48,880 bases of DNA from an uncultured Prevotella sp. (GCA_900768785.1 CAAGEG010000113.1:1-48880), one strand, 5' to 3'; shown: positions 38,581-48,192, counted from the first letter of the stretch. Made by a program: numbers and translations. Notes: generated from the letters alone by a model not told the origin.

Positions 38581-40167
38581 CTAATTTTTGCATTTTACAG
38601 CTGCTTGTTCTACGCCAAGACAGTTGCGATAGTTCTCAATATATCTGTTGAAACCGGCAACTTCGTCTTCTGTCGGAGCTATCTCAACACCCTCATTTCC
38701 GGCAAAAACACATTGGTCAAGCCATTCGGGAAGAGTTTTCTCCTTAGCTTCTTGAAGATATGCAGCCAACAATGCTATTCCCCATGCGCCACCTTCACCT
38801 GCTGTTTCCATAACAGAGATAGGAGAGTTTATAGCTGCTGCAAGTACACGCTGACCTACACCTTTTGTTTTAAACAATCCTCCATGTCCTGTGATGCGAT
38901 CAACAGACACATGTTCTTCATTGAAGAGGATGTCGTTACCTATCTTGAGAGCACCAACAGAGGCATACAGATGTGCACGCATGAAATTAGCAAGGTTAAA
39001 CTTGTCGGATGCCGACCTTACAAATAATGGGCGTCCTTCAGCAAGTCCTGTAATGGGTTCGCCAGACACATAATTGTAGGATATAAGACCGCCACAATCG
39101 GTTTCACCTTTAAGGGCATTGTTGTATAGCTTGCCGTAGATTTCGTTCATATCAACGGGAATACCAAGTAGCTCTTGATATTCACGGAACAAAGAAACCC
39201 ATGCGTTAAGGTCTGAAGTGCAGTTGTTACAATGAACCATAGCTACCGGACTTCCGTCGGGAGTTGTTACCATATCAATCATTTCATAAGGTTTGGAAAG
39301 TTCTTTTTCCAAAACTATCATAGAGAATGATGATGTTCCGGCAGACACATTTCCTGTACGTTGTCTGACAGCATTGGTTGCTACCATTCCCGTTCCTGCA
39401 TCTCCCTCTGGAGGACAGCAAGGTATTCCGGCAGAAAGTGTGCCGGTTGGATCAAGCAATCGTGCTCCTTTTTCAGTCAGTTTACCAGCATCTTCACCGG
39501 CAGAAAGCACTTTCGGCATTATGTCAAGCAGTTTCCATGATAGCTGTTTGTCTGCAATATGCTTGTCAAAGCTTTCTACCATATCTTTAGAATAATCTTT
39601 TGTGGCAGAGTCAATCGGCAACATACCGGAAGCATCTCCAATTCCGAGCACCTTTTGTCCTGTCAGTTGCCAATGAATATAGCCCGCAAGAGTAGTCAAA
39701 TAGTCTATATTGTTGATATGACTTTCATTGTTAATAATTGCTTGATACAGATGTGAGATGCTCCACCTTAGAGGGATGTTGAAGTTGAACAGCTTAGACA
39801 GTTCAGCTGCAGCGCAACCGGTGTTGGTGTTTCTCCATGTTCTGAAAGGTGCAAGTATGTTCTCTTCCTTATCAAAAGCCATATATCCGTGCATCATAGC
39901 ACTTATTCCGATGGCTGAAAGATTCTTGATTTCAACATCATACTGTTGTCTTACATTCTTGCAAAGGTCAGAATAGCAATCTTGCAATCCTTTCCATATA
40001 GCGTCGATAGAGTATGTCCATAATCCGTCAACAAGTTGATTTTCCCATTCGTGACTACCTTGTGCTATCGGATTGTGCGACTCGTCTATGAGTACTGCTT
40101 TTATTCTGGTTGAACCAAACTCTATTCCGAGAACGGCTTTCCCTGATTCTATCAGTTGTTTTGACAT
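38581..40167 (-). CDS. araB: FGGY-family ribulokinase
   Basis: 528-aa sugar kinase with the phosphate loop GIEFGSTRIKAVLID near the N-terminus, MMHGYMAF (substrate site), EGDAGTGMVATNAV (catalytic Asp) and NVSAGTSSFSMIV (ATP site), then GGLFKTKGVGQRVLA and ETAGEGGAWGIALLAAYL. It is an FGGY kinase of the branch found beside arabinose isomerase in Bacteroides, distinct from E. coli AraB. It should phosphorylate L-ribulose to the 5-phosphate. It lies 7 bases after araA and is the last gene of the operon. Xylulokinase is the alternative; context favours araB. Confidence 0.8.
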   Translation of the reverse strand: MSKQLIESGKAVLGIEFGSTRIKAVLIDESHNPIAQGSHEWENQLVDGLWTYSIDAIWKGLQDCYSDLCKNVRQQYDVEIKNLSAIGISAMMHGYMAFDKEENILAPFRTWRNTNTGCAAAELSKLFNFNIPLRWSISHLYQAIINNESHINNIDYLTTLAGYIHWQLTGQKVLGIGDASGMLPIDSATKDYSKDMVESFDKHIADKQLSWKLLDIMPKVLSAGEDAGKLTEKGARLLDPTGTLSAGIPCCPPEGDAGTGMVATNAVRQRTGNVSAGTSSFSMIVLEKELSKPYEMIDMVTTPDGSPVAMVHCNNCTSDLNAWVSLFREYQELLGIPVDMNEIYGKLYNNALKGETDCGGLISYNYVSGEPITGLAEGRPLFVRSASDKFNLANFMRAHLYASVGALKIGNDILFNEEHVSVDRITGHGGLFKTKGVGQRVLAAAINSPISVMETAGEGGAWGIALLAAYLQEAKEKTLPEWLDQCVFAGNEGVEIAPTEDEVAGFNRYIENYRNCLGVEQAAVKCKN

Positions 40168-40174
40168 AGTACAA

Positions 40175-41719
40175 TTAGCAAAGAGCTTTGTTTAACATGT
40201 AGTAAACTTCGTTGAAGCGAAGTTCTTTCTTAAATTCACTTATCGTAGTATCTTTATTGATATGAACCATCTCAATACCTGCTATTTCGGCATAGTCTTC
40301 CCAATATTCGGGTGTTATGTCGTAAGAGAAACAAGAGTGGTGTGTTCCACCTGCAAGAATCCATGCTCCGGCTCCAACTTCAAAGTTTGGCTGTGGTATC
40401 CACAATGCATTGGCAACAGGAAGCTTAGGTAATGGGCGAGGCTCTATGCAATGAACATCATTTACGATAAGTCTGAATCTATTTCCAAGATCAACAACGG
40501 TAGCTGTCACTCCGTCACCTGTCTTTGAATTAAATACGAGTCGTGCTGTTTGTTGCTTGCGTACGCCGATGCCAAGATGATGAACTTCAAGACGAACATC
40601 ATCAGCTGCGATAAGCGGACATACCTCTAACATGTGGCTCTGCATTATTGAGCTCTCTTTACCATTGAAATTAAGAGTGTAATCTTCAAGGAAAGAACAA
40701 GCATGGCTCAATCCTTGAGTCATAAACCATATTGTTCTATACAAAGCAGCACTCTTCCAATCGCCTTCAGCACCAAAACCATAACCTTCAGCCATTAAGC
40801 GTTGTGATGCAAGACCCGGTATTTGGTCAAATCCAACAAAGCCTTCCTTGTCGGGATCTCCCCAATCGCCAAGGTCATCGAAATTGGTTGTAAAGCCTTT
40901 AGCACCTTTTTCTTTAAGAATAGCACGTAATGCAATTTCCGCACGTGCTGCATTTCTCATCTTCTTTTCGCCTATTTCAACACCTGCTTCGCATGGTACG
41001 ATACGGTATTCCTTACGATATGTTTCAACAAGAGCGTCAACTTCGGCATCAGAAACCTTTTTCCAGTATTCCATAAGTTCGGAAACAGGACAATAATCTA
41101 CGTGATATCCGAGAACCTGTTCTGCTGAAACCTTGTCGCCATCTGTAACGGCTACGTTATTCATCTGGTCGCCAAAGCGTATGATAAGCATATCTTGAGC
41201 ATCAGCCCAACCTGCACATACCCTTGCCCAAACAGCAATATGCTTTTGCGCTTCTTCATCTTTCCAATGGCCAACAACCACTTTTCTACGTATGCGCATA
41301 CGTGTACAGATGTGTCCAAACTCACGGTCTCCATGCGCACTTTGGTTAAGATTCATGAAGTCCATATCAATATCGTTCCATGGAATCTCTGCGTTGTATT
41401 GTGTGTGGAAGTGGAGTAGGGGTTTCTTTAGCTGTTGTAAGCCATGTATCCACATTTTTGCGGGAGAGAAAGTATGCATCCAAGTAATAACACCTATACA
41501 TTTCTCCTCGTTGTTTGCGGCTTTCATCAAGTTCTCAACTTCCTTACTTGAGTTAGCTGTGCCTTTATATACAACTTTTACAGGTATGTTTCCGCTTTGG
41601 TTTAACCCTGCAACCATCTCTTTAGAGTGTGCATCAACTTGAACAACGGCGTCACCTCCATATAGTAACTGTGCACCCGTAATCCACCAAATCTCAAAAT
41701 TATCAAATGCTTTTGCCAT
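40175..41719 (-). CDS. araA: L-arabinose isomerase
   Basis: 514 aa, close to E. coli AraA (500). The active-site ligands are visible: Glu in FGAEGDWKSAAL, Glu in FLEDYTLNF, His in MQSHMLEVCPLI and His in the late THHSCF. It converts L-arabinose to L-ribulose with Mn2+. It is flanked by araD upstream (32 bases) and araB downstream (7 bases), the three steps from arabinose to xylulose 5-phosphate. Confidence 0.97.
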   Translation of the reverse strand: MAKAFDNFEIWWITGAQLLYGGDAVVQVDAHSKEMVAGLNQSGNIPVKVVYKGTANSSKEVENLMKAANNEEKCIGVITWMHTFSPAKMWIHGLQQLKKPLLHFHTQYNAEIPWNDIDMDFMNLNQSAHGDREFGHICTRMRIRRKVVVGHWKDEEAQKHIAVWARVCAGWADAQDMLIIRFGDQMNNVAVTDGDKVSAEQVLGYHVDYCPVSELMEYWKKVSDAEVDALVETYRKEYRIVPCEAGVEIGEKKMRNAARAEIALRAILKEKGAKGFTTNFDDLGDWGDPDKEGFVGFDQIPGLASQRLMAEGYGFGAEGDWKSAALYRTIWFMTQGLSHACSFLEDYTLNFNGKESSIMQSHMLEVCPLIAADDVRLEVHHLGIGVRKQQTARLVFNSKTGDGVTATVVDLGNRFRLIVNDVHCIEPRPLPKLPVANALWIPQPNFEVGAGAWILAGGTHHSCFSYDITPEYWEDYAEIAGIEMVHINKDTTISEFKKELRFNEVYYMLNKALC

Positions 41720-41751
41720 ATCTTTTTCTTTTTAATTGTTTATTTATTATC

Positions 41752-42450
41752 TTATTTGTTTTGTTTCTTTTGTCCGTAGTAAGCATTAGGACCGTGTTTG
41801 CGGCTGAAATGCTTTTCTACAAGCAACGGATTCATTGTTGTAGATGGGTTAAGAGTGAAAGAGATATATGCCATTTTGGCTACTTGTTCCATAACAACAG
41901 CATTGTAAACGGCATTATCAGGATCTTTACCCCAAGAGAAAGGACCATGATTCTTTACCAATACGCCCGGAGTATGAACATAATTCATGTTCTTAAAGCG
42001 GTTTACTATCACCGTACCTGTCTCTTTTTCATATTCAGGCATTTGGTCTTCTGTCATGTCATCTGTACATGGGATGCAGTCATGAAAGTAGTCGGCATGT
42101 GTTGTTCCAATGTTTGGAATGTCTTTACCTGCTTGCGACCACGCTGTTGCATATGTAGAGTGAGTGTGAACAATACCTCCAATCTCAGGAAATGCCTTAT
42201 ATAAGACAAGATGAGTAGGAGTATCTGATGACGGATTTAAGTCTCCTTCAACTGTTTTTCCTGTTTCAAGGTCAACAACAACCATGTCTGAAGCTTTCAT
42301 GTTATCATAACTGACACCGGAAGGTTTGATGACTACAAGTCCTTTTTCTCTGTCTATTCCCGACACATTGCCCCATGTGAAAATCACAAGATTGTGTTTC
42401 ACGAGGTCAAGGTTTGCGCGGAAGACTTTTTCTTTCAATTCTTCTAACAT
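41752..42450 (-). CDS. araD: L-ribulose-5-phosphate 4-epimerase
   Basis: 232 aa, class II aldolase fold. Metal-binding His95 and His97 are in VHTHSTYATAW and the third in the VKNHGPFSWGKD segment. It starts with FRANLDLVKHNLVIFTWGNVSG, typical of AraD. It inverts C4 of L-ribulose 5-phosphate to give D-xylulose 5-phosphate. It lies second to third in the ara operon, 52 bases after the symporter. Confidence 0.96.
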   Translation of the reverse strand: MLEELKEKVFRANLDLVKHNLVIFTWGNVSGIDREKGLVVIKPSGVSYDNMKASDMVVVDLETGKTVEGDLNPSSDTPTHLVLYKAFPEIGGIVHTHSTYATAWSQAGKDIPNIGTTHADYFHDCIPCTDDMTEDQMPEYEKETGTVIVNRFKNMNYVHTPGVLVKNHGPFSWGKDPDNAVYNAVVMEQVAKMAYISFTLNPSTTMNPLLVEKHFSRKHGPNAYYGQKKQNK

Positions 42451-42502
42451 AATTCTATTATTAATGTATTATTAATTTATTTGTTTTGATGCAACAATGA
42501 TA

Positions 42503-44494
42503 TTACCATAATGATACATATAATATAGTTAGTATGATAATAACGATGGCTGCACCAACGTTAAACGCTTTGTCTGTCTTGAATATGTTAAGGTCTATTG
42601 CTACAAGTTTTGCATCTTGAACTTTATCAATAGCATTTGAACGCAGATAGAAACCAAGAGTTGCAAGCATGGCTGCAAGGAATACCATTGCTCCTTGTGT
42701 GCCATAGATTGTCAAAGTGTTGCTAAAGAATGATGCAACGAATATTGCGAAGCACACAAAAGCCGCTATATACATCACCTTACTCCAGAAGAGCTGTGTC
42801 TTTATTGTCTTTTCGTCGAGCACATCAGCCTTGATTGACTTCTTGCTGTAAAGTGAAATGCCTACGAATAACACTATAAGGCAAATAAATACATAGCCTG
42901 AACGCACGAGGAACGGCACTTCCGGCAATGTGAATTTAAAGAGTATAGAGAAGGCAAATGTGCCGATGGCTGCCACTACAGCTGCTGTTCCCGATGCGCG
43001 TTTCCACAACAGACCGAGTCCGAAGATTACAACTACGCCCGGATAAACGAATGCCGAATATTCTTGAATAAATTGGAATGCTTGGTCAATACCGCCCATT
43101 AGAGGATAAACAGCTATCAAAGCAATAACCAAAGCACAGAGTGATGTCATTCTACCTACTGTTACAAGACGTGTCTCGCTGGCTTTCTTGTTAATGAACT
43201 GCTTGTATATATCCATTGTAAACAATGTTGAGGTTGAGTTAAACATTGAAGCCAATGAAGAAATAACGGCAGCTGCAAGTGCTGCAAACGAAAGTCCCTT
43301 GATGAATGTTGGTGTGAAATTGTGGATAAGATATGGATAAGCATCGTCAGAACGTGATATGCTTCCGTGTAAATGCTCTTTTAATGTGTCAAAAACAGCT
43401 ACTCCGTTAACGTCTCCGTTGATGATAAAGAACGCACAAACACCGGGAATACAAACGATAAACGGTATCAATATCTTCAAGAATGCTGCAAATATCATAC
43501 CTTTCTTAGCCTCTGCCAATGATTTTGCTGCGAGTCCTTTCTGGATAATATATTGGTTGAAGCCCCAATAACCTAAGTTAGTAAGCCAAAGAGCGCCGAA
43601 TATCAATACTATACCCGGATTTGTGAAGAACGGATCTTCTTTTTGAACTGTAACACCATTTTCAACAACACCATTTATAACAGGATATAGCTCTTCATTT
43701 CTTGTTACTACAAGGTTGAAATGCTTGTCTCCCGGTTGGTTAATACACCAATCATATATGTTGCCCAACGCTTCCATTGGTCCACAATGCCATACTTCGG
43801 CACCGATAACATAGAGTGCGGCATAAGCAGTAATGAGACCGCCACCAACGAGGAAGGTTACTTGCATAACGTCTGTCCATGCTACAGAAGCCAAACCGCC
43901 ATAGATAGAATAGATACCTGCGATGACAAATAGTGCGAAAATGATGACAAGGCGAACCTGATCTATCTCCATGCCAAACATAGATATTGTCATGTCGGTT
44001 GGTAAACCAAGTATTTGCTGAATGGCAAGTGCGCCAAGCCATGCTACAGATGTGAGGTTTACAAATACATAAAGGAAGAGCCAAAGAAGAGAAAAGGCGA
44101 GACCAACACCCCAATTATAGCGTTCGCGAAGAAATTGAGGTATGGTAAATATCTTTTTCTCTATCATTAGAGGCAGCAAGAACTTACCTACAACGAGCAA
44201 AGCAGCTGCCGCCATAAGCTCGTATGCAGCTTGAGCAATTCCGGAAGCAAAAGCCGAACCTGACATTCCTATGAATTGTTCGGCAGAAATGTTTGCTGCT
44301 ATGAGCGAAGCACCTACTGCCCACCATGTAAGAGTGTTTCCGGCAAGGAAATAATCGTTAGATGATTTTTTTTCTCCTTTCTTGTTGCGTGACAAAAACA
44401 TTCCCATTGCAACGAGAATGACAATATATACACAGAACACAACATAGTCTATGGTTTGAAAACCGTTGTTCTGCAAAGCTTCAATTACTTTCAT
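42503..44494 (-). CDS. Sodium/sugar symporter, SSS/SGLT family
   Basis: 663 aa with about 14 membrane segments. Signature parts are present: DYFLAGNTLTWWAVGASLIAANISAEQFIGMSG in helix 1, FSLLWLFLYVF, GGLASVAWTDVMQ, and the Na+-site helix with SSLASMFNSTSTLFTMDIY. It imports a sugar with Na+. Placement between a periplasmic mutarotase and araD makes L-arabinose (or galactose) the probable cargo. The N-terminus has a short extension before helix 1. Confidence 0.9.
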   Translation of the reverse strand: MKVIEALQNNGFQTIDYVVFCVYIVILVAMGMFLSRNKKGEKKSSNDYFLAGNTLTWWAVGASLIAANISAEQFIGMSGSAFASGIAQAAYELMAAAALLVVGKFLLPLMIEKKIFTIPQFLRERYNWGVGLAFSLLWLFLYVFVNLTSVAWLGALAIQQILGLPTDMTISMFGMEIDQVRLVIIFALFVIAGIYSIYGGLASVAWTDVMQVTFLVGGGLITAYAALYVIGAEVWHCGPMEALGNIYDWCINQPGDKHFNLVVTRNEELYPVINGVVENGVTVQKEDPFFTNPGIVLIFGALWLTNLGYWGFNQYIIQKGLAAKSLAEAKKGMIFAAFLKILIPFIVCIPGVCAFFIINGDVNGVAVFDTLKEHLHGSISRSDDAYPYLIHNFTPTFIKGLSFAALAAAVISSLASMFNSTSTLFTMDIYKQFINKKASETRLVTVGRMTSLCALVIALIAVYPLMGGIDQAFQFIQEYSAFVYPGVVVIFGLGLLWKRASGTAAVVAAIGTFAFSILFKFTLPEVPFLVRSGYVFICLIVLFVGISLYSKKSIKADVLDEKTIKTQLFWSKVMYIAAFVCFAIFVASFFSNTLTIYGTQGAMVFLAAMLATLGFYLRSNAIDKVQDAKLVAIDLNIFKTDKAFNVGAAIVIIILTILYVSLW

Positions 44495-44559
44495 TGTTTG
44501 ATGAGTTTTGTTTTAAGGTTATTGTTTTATTTTTGATTAAGGTAATTATTATAGTATAT

Positions 44560-45723
44560 TTATTTTATGCTAAACTTGAATACGCAATGTGAATAGTATT
44601 CTTCTCCGGGTTTAAGATATGGAGATGGCCATTCTTTCTTGTTTGGTGAGTCAGGATATTTTTGTGTTTCAAGACAGCATGCGGCATGTTTTTGATATGT
44701 AATGCCGTATTTTCCTTTAACCGAACCGTCAAGGAAATTGCCGGTATAAACCTGTATGCCGGGCTCGTTTGTGTAAACATCAAGATTAATACCCGTAAGT
44801 GGTGAGTAAAGAGAGGCCGCTATAACCGTGTCATCTCCCTTACCGTCTTTATAAGTATTTAAGCACCAGTTGTGATCAAAGCCGTTTCCGTTCTTTATTT
44901 GTTCATCTTTAAAGTTGTTAACGTCTTTACCTATGGCTGTCGGTGTTCTGAAATCCATAGGTGTTCCTTCAACTTTACGTATCTCACCCGTTGTCATGAA
45001 TGTTGTATCTACGGGAGTAAAGTTGTCTGCATTGATATATAGCAAACAGTTTTCTACGTTTTTCTCAGCATCACCGTTAAGGTTAAAGTATGAGTGATTG
45101 GTCATATTTATCACCGTTTCCTTATCTGTAGTAGCGTGATATGCTATGTCAAGACTGTTATCACTTTTGAGTGTATATATTACTGTGGCTTTTACGTTGC
45201 CGGGGAAGTTGTTGTCACCATCTTCAGACAACAGAGAAAGTTCAAGTGTAGAGTCGTTTTTCAGTGCTGCATCATACACTTTATATTGCCAACCTACGGG
45301 ACCTCCATGCAGACAATGACCGAAATTGTTGGTCGGAAGTTGTATTGTCTTGCCGTCAACAGTTATTTTTCCATGAGCAATTCTGTTGGCATAACGTCCT
45401 ATAGATGCTCCAAAGTCACTCGGGGTATTCTCATAGTCGGCATAATTCTTGATGTTATCAAAACCCAGAACTACATCTTTTGGGTTGCCGTCTTTGTCGG
45501 GAACGATAATAGATACTACTCTGCCACCGTAATTTGTAATACTAACAGACATTCCGTTGCTGTTTTGCAAAGTGTAAAGTTGTACGGGCTTGTCGTCTAT
45601 AGTAGTCTTGAATTGTTCAGGATCAAGACTTTCGCCCTCGTTGCAGCATGTTGGTTTTGAAGCGCATGCTACCAACAATGTTGCAGTTGCAATCATTAAG
45701 ACATTCTTTTTAAGGTTTTTCAT
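44560..45723 (-). CDS. galM: Aldose 1-epimerase (mutarotase), lipoprotein form
   Basis: 387 aa. MKNLKKNVLMIATATLLVAC is a lipoprotein signal with acceptor Cys20, so the enzyme works outside the inner membrane. The GalM fold is clear: NYGGRVVSIIVPDKDG, RYANRIAHGKI, the HCLHGGPVGW catalytic His region, NMTNHSYFNL and ENGFDHNW-like NGNGFDHNWCL with the general base region NEPGIQVYTGNF. It interconverts alpha and beta anomers of the sugar, feeding the right form to the symporter downstream. It starts 28 bases after galK. Confidence 0.9.
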   Translation of the reverse strand: MKNLKKNVLMIATATLLVACASKPTCCNEGESLDPEQFKTTIDDKPVQLYTLQNSNGMSVSITNYGGRVVSIIVPDKDGNPKDVVLGFDNIKNYADYENTPSDFGASIGRYANRIAHGKITVDGKTIQLPTNNFGHCLHGGPVGWQYKVYDAALKNDSTLELSLLSEDGDNNFPGNVKATVIYTLKSDNSLDIAYHATTDKETVINMTNHSYFNLNGDAEKNVENCLLYINADNFTPVDTTFMTTGEIRKVEGTPMDFRTPTAIGKDVNNFKDEQIKNGNGFDHNWCLNTYKDGKGDDTVIAASLYSPLTGINLDVYTNEPGIQVYTGNFLDGSVKGKYGITYQKHAACCLETQKYPDSPNKKEWPSPYLKPGEEYYSHCVFKFSIK

Positions 45724-45751
45724 ATTGATAGTTAGTTTATGTTATTCCAAA

Positions 45752-46912
45752 TTATATTACTTTGTGTGCGCCATCGCTTATTACAACATCATAAACAGAT
45801 GGCTTTTTGCCGTATTTCTCCGCATATTGTGATGTGGCATCTGCTATAAAGGCGTCATACAATTCGTTTTTTACCAAGTTGATAGTGCATCCTCCGAAGC
45901 CGCCACCCATCATTCGGCTTCCTGTAACATTATTGTTTCGGGCTACTTGAACGAGGAAATCCAGCTCTTCGCATGATACTTCGTAGTCTTTTGACAGTCC
46001 GTCGTGGGTTTCATACATCTTTTTCCCTACTGTTTCGTAGTCGTTTTGTTCAAGTGCATCACACACTGCCAGCACGCGCTCTTTTTCTCCGAGAACGTAT
46101 GTGGCACGTTTCATGTCTTCATCTGTAATGTCTTCTTTTACCGACTCTAACATTTCCCAATCGGCATCACGTAGAGTGTTTATGCTTCGGTCGCTATATT
46201 TGCGTTTCAAAGCGGCAACTGTGTTCTCGCAATTCTTTCTTCTGTCGTTGTAAGCAGATGATGCAAGTTCGTGTTTTACCTTTGTGTCGATCAAAACGAG
46301 GCTATATCCTTCGGGCTTGAATGGGAAATACTCAAACTCACGACTATTGCAGTCAAGTCTCATCAACTTGCCTTCTTTGCCGAAAACGCTTGCAAACTGG
46401 TCCATAATGCCGCATTTCACACCACAATAGTTGTGTTCTGTTGCCTGTCCTGCAAGCACAATTCCCCATTTGTCCACTTTGTTGTCACCGAAAATGTCGT
46501 TCAGGGCAAATGCAAAGCAGCTTTCAAGTGCAGCAGAAGAGCTCATTCCGGCACCAAGAGGTATGTCTCCTGAGAAAGCAGTATTGAATCCTTTAACGTC
46601 AACACCCCTTTTTCTCATCTCTTGTATTACTCCATAAATATAACGAGCCCAACTTGTCTTTGGTCCGATAAGGTCTTCAATCTTAAATTCCACGCGGTCT
46701 TTAAGGTCTATAGAGTATGCCATTACTGTGTTTGTGCCGTTGGGACGTATCTCACACATTATTCCTTTGTCAATAGCTCCGGGAAAAACAAAGCCTCCAT
46801 TATAGTCTGTGTGTTCTCCAATTAGGTTTATTCGACCCGGAGAAGCGTATATGCTACCTGTCTTTCCGTCAAAATGCTTTATGAAACGACTTCTTACGTA
46901 TTCTATATTCAT
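45752..46912 (-). CDS. galK: Galactokinase
   Basis: 386 aa, standard length. The GHMP signature GRINLIGEHTDYNGG is at 26-40, ATP-binding PLGAGMSSSAALE follows, the catalytic Asp lies in KCGIMDQFAS, and GGGFGGCTINLV is near the C-terminus. It phosphorylates alpha-galactose at C1. It sits between two mutarotases within the arabinose operon; galT and galE are not in the window. Its upstream region is replaced by a 22-bp repeat array. Confidence 0.97.
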   Translation of the reverse strand: MNIEYVRSRFIKHFDGKTGSIYASPGRINLIGEHTDYNGGFVFPGAIDKGIMCEIRPNGTNTVMAYSIDLKDRVEFKIEDLIGPKTSWARYIYGVIQEMRKRGVDVKGFNTAFSGDIPLGAGMSSSAALESCFAFALNDIFGDNKVDKWGIVLAGQATEHNYCGVKCGIMDQFASVFGKEGKLMRLDCNSREFEYFPFKPEGYSLVLIDTKVKHELASSAYNDRRKNCENTVAALKRKYSDRSINTLRDADWEMLESVKEDITDEDMKRATYVLGEKERVLAVCDALEQNDYETVGKKMYETHDGLSKDYEVSCEELDFLVQVARNNNVTGSRMMGGGFGGCTINLVKNELYDAFIADATSQYAEKYGKKPSVYDVVISDGAHKVI

Positions 46913-46930
46913 ATGGTTTAGATTTTATAA

Positions 46931-47026
46931 GTATGGTGTTTACGTGTGCTAAGTATGGTGTTTACGATAGCTAAGTATGGTGTTTACGATAGCTAAACAC
47001 GTAGTTTACGTTTGCTAAGTATGCTA
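46931..47026. repeat. 22-bp periodic repeat array, 4 copies, between galM and galK
   Basis: Units start at 46931, 46953, 46975 and 46997, with a partial fifth reaching the stop codon of the upstream mutarotase (47024-47026). The second and third are identical; all keep GTTTACG followed by GCTAA after 2-4 bases. Reading from GCTAA, the pattern GCTAA-6 to 7 bases-GTGTTTA equals the arrays at 11421 and 21033. It lies inside an operon, so it is transcribed. Confidence 0.93.
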
Positions 47027-48112
47027 TTTGTCAACTGAGAATTTATATATTGTTTTTTGTCTGTAAGTTTCTCCGGGTCTTAAAATCACGGATGGGAAAT
47101 AAGGACGATTAGGAGTGTCGGGGAAATGTTGCGCTTCAAAGCATATCGCACTACGTCTTGGGAATGTAGCACCATGTTGTCCTTTATAGCCATCAGCCCA
47201 GTTGTCTGTATAAACCTGCATGCCGGGTTCTGTGGTATAAACTTCCATGATTCGTCCGGATAGTGGTTCTTTGATACGAGCTGCAAAACTAAGTTCTCCT
47301 TCTTCCCTCTTGTTTAATACGAAACAATGGTCATATCCGGCTCCGTTCTTTATTTGCTCGTTGTCAGCATTGATGTCTTGTCCAACGGTCTTTGGCTTTC
47401 TGAAATCAAAAGGTGTGTCTTTCACGAAACGTATCTCACCTGTGGGTATGCAAGTGTCATCAATAGGAAGATAAAAGTCGGCATTTATTTCACATAAAAG
47501 GCTATCAACGGTTGGGGTAGGGTCTGATAATCCTGTAAGACTAAAGTATCCGTGACTTGTAAGATTGATGATTGTCTTCTTGTTAGTTGTAGCCATGTAC
47601 TCGATAATCAACTCGTTGTTGTCGTTAAACGTATATTCTACGGTAACTTTTACTTCACCTGTGTATCCTTCTTCGCCGTATGACGACACGTAATTAAGTA
47701 TCAGAGTTTCGTTATTCATCATTAGAGCATCCCAAACTTTCTTATTGAAGCCGTTGATACCGCCATGTAAAGAGTTGGGACCATTGTTTATCGGCAATTG
47801 ATATTCCTTACCGTTGAGTTGGAATTTGCCTTTACTGATTCTGTTACCATAGCGTCCGATAAGTGTAGAAAGGTAAGGCTCGGGGCTGTTTATAACGCTG
47901 TTAATGTTGTCATGACCTTGAATAACGTTGGCATAATTGCCGGTTTTGTCAGGTATCATTATCGCTTGAATTGCGCCTCCGTAGTTTGTTATCGCTACTT
48001 CATTGCCCGACTTGTTCTTTAATATATATAAATCTGTCTTTTTCCCGTTGATTGTGGTTTGAAAATCACATTTTTTCAAACCACAGATATACTGTGGCTC
48101 GTTTGTATTCAT
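47024..48112 (-). CDS. galM: Aldose 1-epimerase (mutarotase), cytoplasmic form
   Basis: 362 aa, no signal peptide (MNTNEPQYICGLKKCDF). GalM motifs: NYGGAIQAIMIPDKTG, RYGNRISKGKF, the NSLHGGINGF His region, NLTSHGYFSL and TEPGMQVYTDNW with the base glutamate. It is a paralogue of the lipoprotein mutarotase two genes downstream, so one acts in the cytoplasm and one in the envelope. It is the first gene of the operon after the promoter at 48143-48174. Confidence 0.92.
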   Translation of the reverse strand: MNTNEPQYICGLKKCDFQTTINGKKTDLYILKNKSGNEVAITNYGGAIQAIMIPDKTGNYANVIQGHDNINSVINSPEPYLSTLIGRYGNRISKGKFQLNGKEYQLPINNGPNSLHGGINGFNKKVWDALMMNNETLILNYVSSYGEEGYTGEVKVTVEYTFNDNNELIIEYMATTNKKTIINLTSHGYFSLTGLSDPTPTVDSLLCEINADFYLPIDDTCIPTGEIRFVKDTPFDFRKPKTVGQDINADNEQIKNGAGYDHCFVLNKREEGELSFAARIKEPLSGRIMEVYTTEPGMQVYTDNWADGYKGQHGATFPRRSAICFEAQHFPDTPNRPYFPSVILRPGETYRQKTIYKFSVDK

Positions 48113-48142
48113 AATATTAAAATTTGGTTAATATATTACTTG

Positions 48143-48174
48143 CAAAGTAACTTAAAAAAGTTGAGAAACGCAAA
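48143..48174 (-). promoter_or_regulatory. Promoter of the galactose/arabinose operon
   Basis: On the minus strand TTTG (48174-48171), 20 bp, TTACTTTG (48150-48143). One base differs from TAnnTTTG. The -7 box ends about 30 bases before the mutarotase start. Confidence 0.65.
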
Positions 48175-48192
48175 TGAAATGCATAAAAATAA

